Assembly: GCA_003265885.1 (NCBI GenBank)
Contig: QFBQ01000065.1
Coordinates: forward strand, 1-6,071
Reading direction: 5' to 3'
DNA from: Candidatus Marinamargulisbacteria bacterium SCGC AG-343-D04
GTDB taxonomy: Bacteria; Margulisbacteria; Marinamargulisbacteria; GCA-2716485; GCA-002719695
Length of the DNA stretch: 6,071 nt
Shown here: piece by piece, positions 5,523-6,071 of the stretch
How positions within the stretch are numbered: the stretch's first letter is position 1
Layout of the letters: every line of letters begins with the position of its first letter
Notes under the pieces: model-generated
The model's database searches: none
What the model saw: only the letters and a program-made list of their open reading frames with translations
Told to the model about the DNA's origin: nothing
Position numbers and translations under genes: made by a program

Positions 5523-6071
5523 TTACTGAAATAAACCTTTTAGATGCTCTTTATAAAAAACCGTGGTTTTTGGAGACATCTCCCCTACCTTAAGCATTCC
5601 TTTAGCAAGTGTTTTCGCTGAAATTGCCTGATATTTTTTAAGAGGCCCTTGCAAAAAGGGGTAAAAAAGCAGTGCTACATATTTTCCCAACAGCTCCTTG
5701 ATACGCCGTTTTGACCGATATCCAAGTAGTGTTGAAGGTCTAAAAATATAGTGATTCTCTGGAAACAATGCTTGAATGGCACATTCTACCTTACCCTTTG
5801 TGTTAAGATAAAAAGCTTTAGACTTTTTATTTGCGCCTACTGAACTTAATAAATAAACTCTTTCACCTCGATTTTTCTTAAAGATCTTCGCTGAATTCAC
5901 AACATAATCATGATCGATTTTGAAAAAATTTTCTTTCGATTTAGCATCATCTATTGTTGTTCCTAAACATACAAAAAGATCCTCACCCTGCATTTGAGCA
6001 CTATATCTTTCAAGATCATCAAAGTCTACAAGTAGATCAACACATTTGGGGTGAAAAACCTGAGTAGGCCG
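5523..6071 (-). CDS. HTATIP2-like atypical SDR (NAD(P)-binding oxidoreductase), N-terminus outside window
   Basis: The visible C-terminal 182 residues run open to the window edge; the start and the glycine-rich dinucleotide-binding loop are beyond position 6071. The visible part matches the bacterial relatives of human HTATIP2/TIP30, atypical short-chain dehydrogenases with a Rossmann fold. A VDFDDL segment (15-20) is followed by LFVCLGTT (32-39), the end of a beta strand near the cofactor. Then come NFFKIDHDY, the LLSSVGAN strand with Ser76/Ser77, a YxxxK pair (Tyr88, Lys92 in YLNTK) and the RPSTLLG motif (111-117), all characteristic of the family. About 30 residues should be missing at the N-terminus. 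The substrate is unknown; members are usually annotated only as NAD(P)H-binding proteins. It is probably cytoplasmic. The methionine at 5993 is internal, because the family-like sequence continues upstream of it in the same frame. A 53-residue gene follows 21 bp downstream. Confidence 0.88.
   Translation of the reverse strand, partial: RPTQVFHPKCVDLLVDFDDLERYSAQMQGEDLFVCLGTTIDDAKSKENFFKIDHDYVVNSAKIFKKNRGERVYLLSSVGANKKSKAFYLNTKGKVECAIQALFPENHYIFRPSTLLGYRSKRRIKELLGKYVALLFYPFLQGPLKKYQAISAKTLAKGMLKVGEMSPKTTVFYKEHLKGLFQ

Overview
The window reads as low-GC bacterial chromosome, roughly 37-38% GC by eye. Two conserved housekeeping genes, hisH (histidine biosynthesis) and uvrA (nucleotide excision repair), flank a two-gene accessory block. 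I cannot name the organism. UvrA and HisH are ordinary bacterial forms, and the HTATIP2-like oxidoreductase at the right end is widespread. An uncultured or less-studied AT-rich lineage is plausible, but that is inference.

Layout: positions 1-74 hold only the upstream region of hisH, with no gene or clear promoter that I can support. hisH (75-677, +) converges, with a 22-bp gap, on an unrecognised lysine-rich gene (700-1710, -). Behind that gene, on the same strand, lies a small serine-recombinase homologue (1858-2400, -). The 147-bp gap between the two accessory genes holds an extended -10 promoter candidate and three dyad-symmetric sequences. The recombinase gene is divergent from uvrA (2528-5335, +) across a 127-bp intergenic region carrying a near-consensus promoter for the recombinase and a weaker candidate for uvrA. 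uvrA converges with a 4-bp gap on a short unrecognised gene (5340-5501, -). That gene sits 21 bp downstream of an atypical short-chain dehydrogenase/reductase (5523 to beyond 6071, -), whose N-terminus lies outside the window.

How the genes relate: hisH and uvrA belong to unrelated pathways. The most unusual item is the recombinase homologue. The fold landmarks, linker and C-terminal helix-turn-helix look intact and it has a good promoter and ribosome binding site. However, the residue aligned to the nucleophilic serine is isoleucine and several catalytic arginines are substituted. It may be a DNA-binding protein that no longer recombines, possibly acting on the dyads beside it and on the neighbouring unknown gene. 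That link is a hypothesis. No RNA genes, CRISPR arrays, insertion sequences or convincing intrinsic terminators were seen.
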